From SW-9-67-25 sp964471665 (GTDB taxonomy: Archaea > Halobacteriota > Halobacteria > Halobacteriales > Haloarculaceae), in assembly GCA_964471665.1 (NCBI GenBank), contig CAYYHG010000183.1, forward strand, positions 1-5,118: DNA of 5,118 nucleotides, in the 5' to 3' direction. Both the position numbers and the translations under genes were made by a program. Shown piece by piece: positions 4,948-5,118 of this stretch. The notes beneath the pieces are model-generated. The model worked only from the letters and a program-made list of their open reading frames with translations. It was not told where the DNA came from and made no database searches. How positions within the stretch are numbered: position 1 is the first letter of the stretch; every line of letters starts with the position of its first letter.

Positions 4948-5029
4948 ATAGTGATTGCTGTAACGATTTACCGTTCCGACCGCGTTACCTCTTGCGGTCG
5001 CTCCGGTAATGGCTTACAACAATCACTAT
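4948..5029. mobile_element. 82-bp foldback MITE-like repeat, copy 2
   Basis: This copy has the same length and orientation as the one at 33-114, and differs at eight positions (corresponding to 52, 61, 71, 74, 77, 86, 95 and 104 of copy 1). Its terminal repeats ATAGTGATTGCTGTAA and TTACAACAATCACTAT match at 15 of 16 positions. The inner stems TTACCG/CGGTAA and CGACCGC/GCGGTCG are kept. Three of the eight changes fall in the 10-nt loop. The left flank is CCTG and the right flank GAGT, so no direct target duplication is evident. Confidence 0.85.
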
Positions 5030-5118
5030 GAGTCGGGGGGAACGCGAATCACAGCCAGTGATGACCGTTCCAATTTTCAGTAGCTTTCAGTAGTACACCG
5101 GTTAAATTGGGTACACTG
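5030..5118. other. Right edge: short direct repeats, no gene
   Basis: TTTCAGTAG occurs twice, at 5075-5083 and 5085-5093, separated by one base, and GTACAC occurs twice near the window end. GGTTAAATTGG close to 5100 could be a TATA element for a gene beyond the edge. Nothing more can be supported. Confidence 0.4.

Noticed and set aside
33..5029. Composite transposon formed by the two 82-bp repeats
   Set aside because: The copies lack transposase and the enclosed genes are core chromosomal genes in a conserved order, so independent insertions are more likely.

Overview
The window looks like chromosomal DNA from a haloarchaeon (class Halobacteria). The proteins are strongly acidic, the DNA is GC-rich, and genes are preceded by archaeal TATA-like boxes with short or no leaders. 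The left 60% holds a block of archaeal information-processing genes in a conserved order. I cannot assign a genus from the sequence alone.

Left region (about 196-3129, all on the minus strand): five tightly coupled genes transcribed right to left. They encode translation initiation factor aIF2 gamma, a small PIN-domain protein, RNA polymerase subunit Rpo7 (RpoE1), the elongation factor Spt4 (RpoE2), and a DUF359 protein of the GTP-dependent dephospho-CoA kinase family. Junctions are 4-nt, 8-nt and 1-nt overlaps and a 1-nt gap, so this is almost certainly one operon. It joins translation initiation, transcription (stalk subunit and Spt4/5) and the last step of CoA synthesis.

Middle (3130-4037): a divergent promoter region separates the operon from a plus-strand gene for an acidic, Gln/Glu-rich, all-helical protein of 183 residues. 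It resembles phasins (PHA granule proteins), but that is only a family-level guess. A 7-bp-arm inverted repeat lies just upstream of its TATA-like box.

Right region (4038-5118): this is decayed accessory DNA with no intact gene. It begins with the last 55-60 codons of an AMP-forming acyl-CoA ligase on the minus strand, cut off from the rest of the enzyme. Next comes a hairpin-dense segment that begins with what looks like the right end of an IS200/IS605 (IS1341-type, tnpB) element, but without any recognisable tnpB. That segment may be a relic, or a stand-alone omegaRNA-like guide RNA scaffold.

Two copies of an 82-bp foldback repeat (MITE-like, about 90% identical, same orientation) lie at 33-114 and 4948-5029, near the two ends of the window. 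They are the clearest mobile-DNA signal here. The most speculative but most interesting observation is the tnpB-less structured RNA candidate at about 4318-4522.
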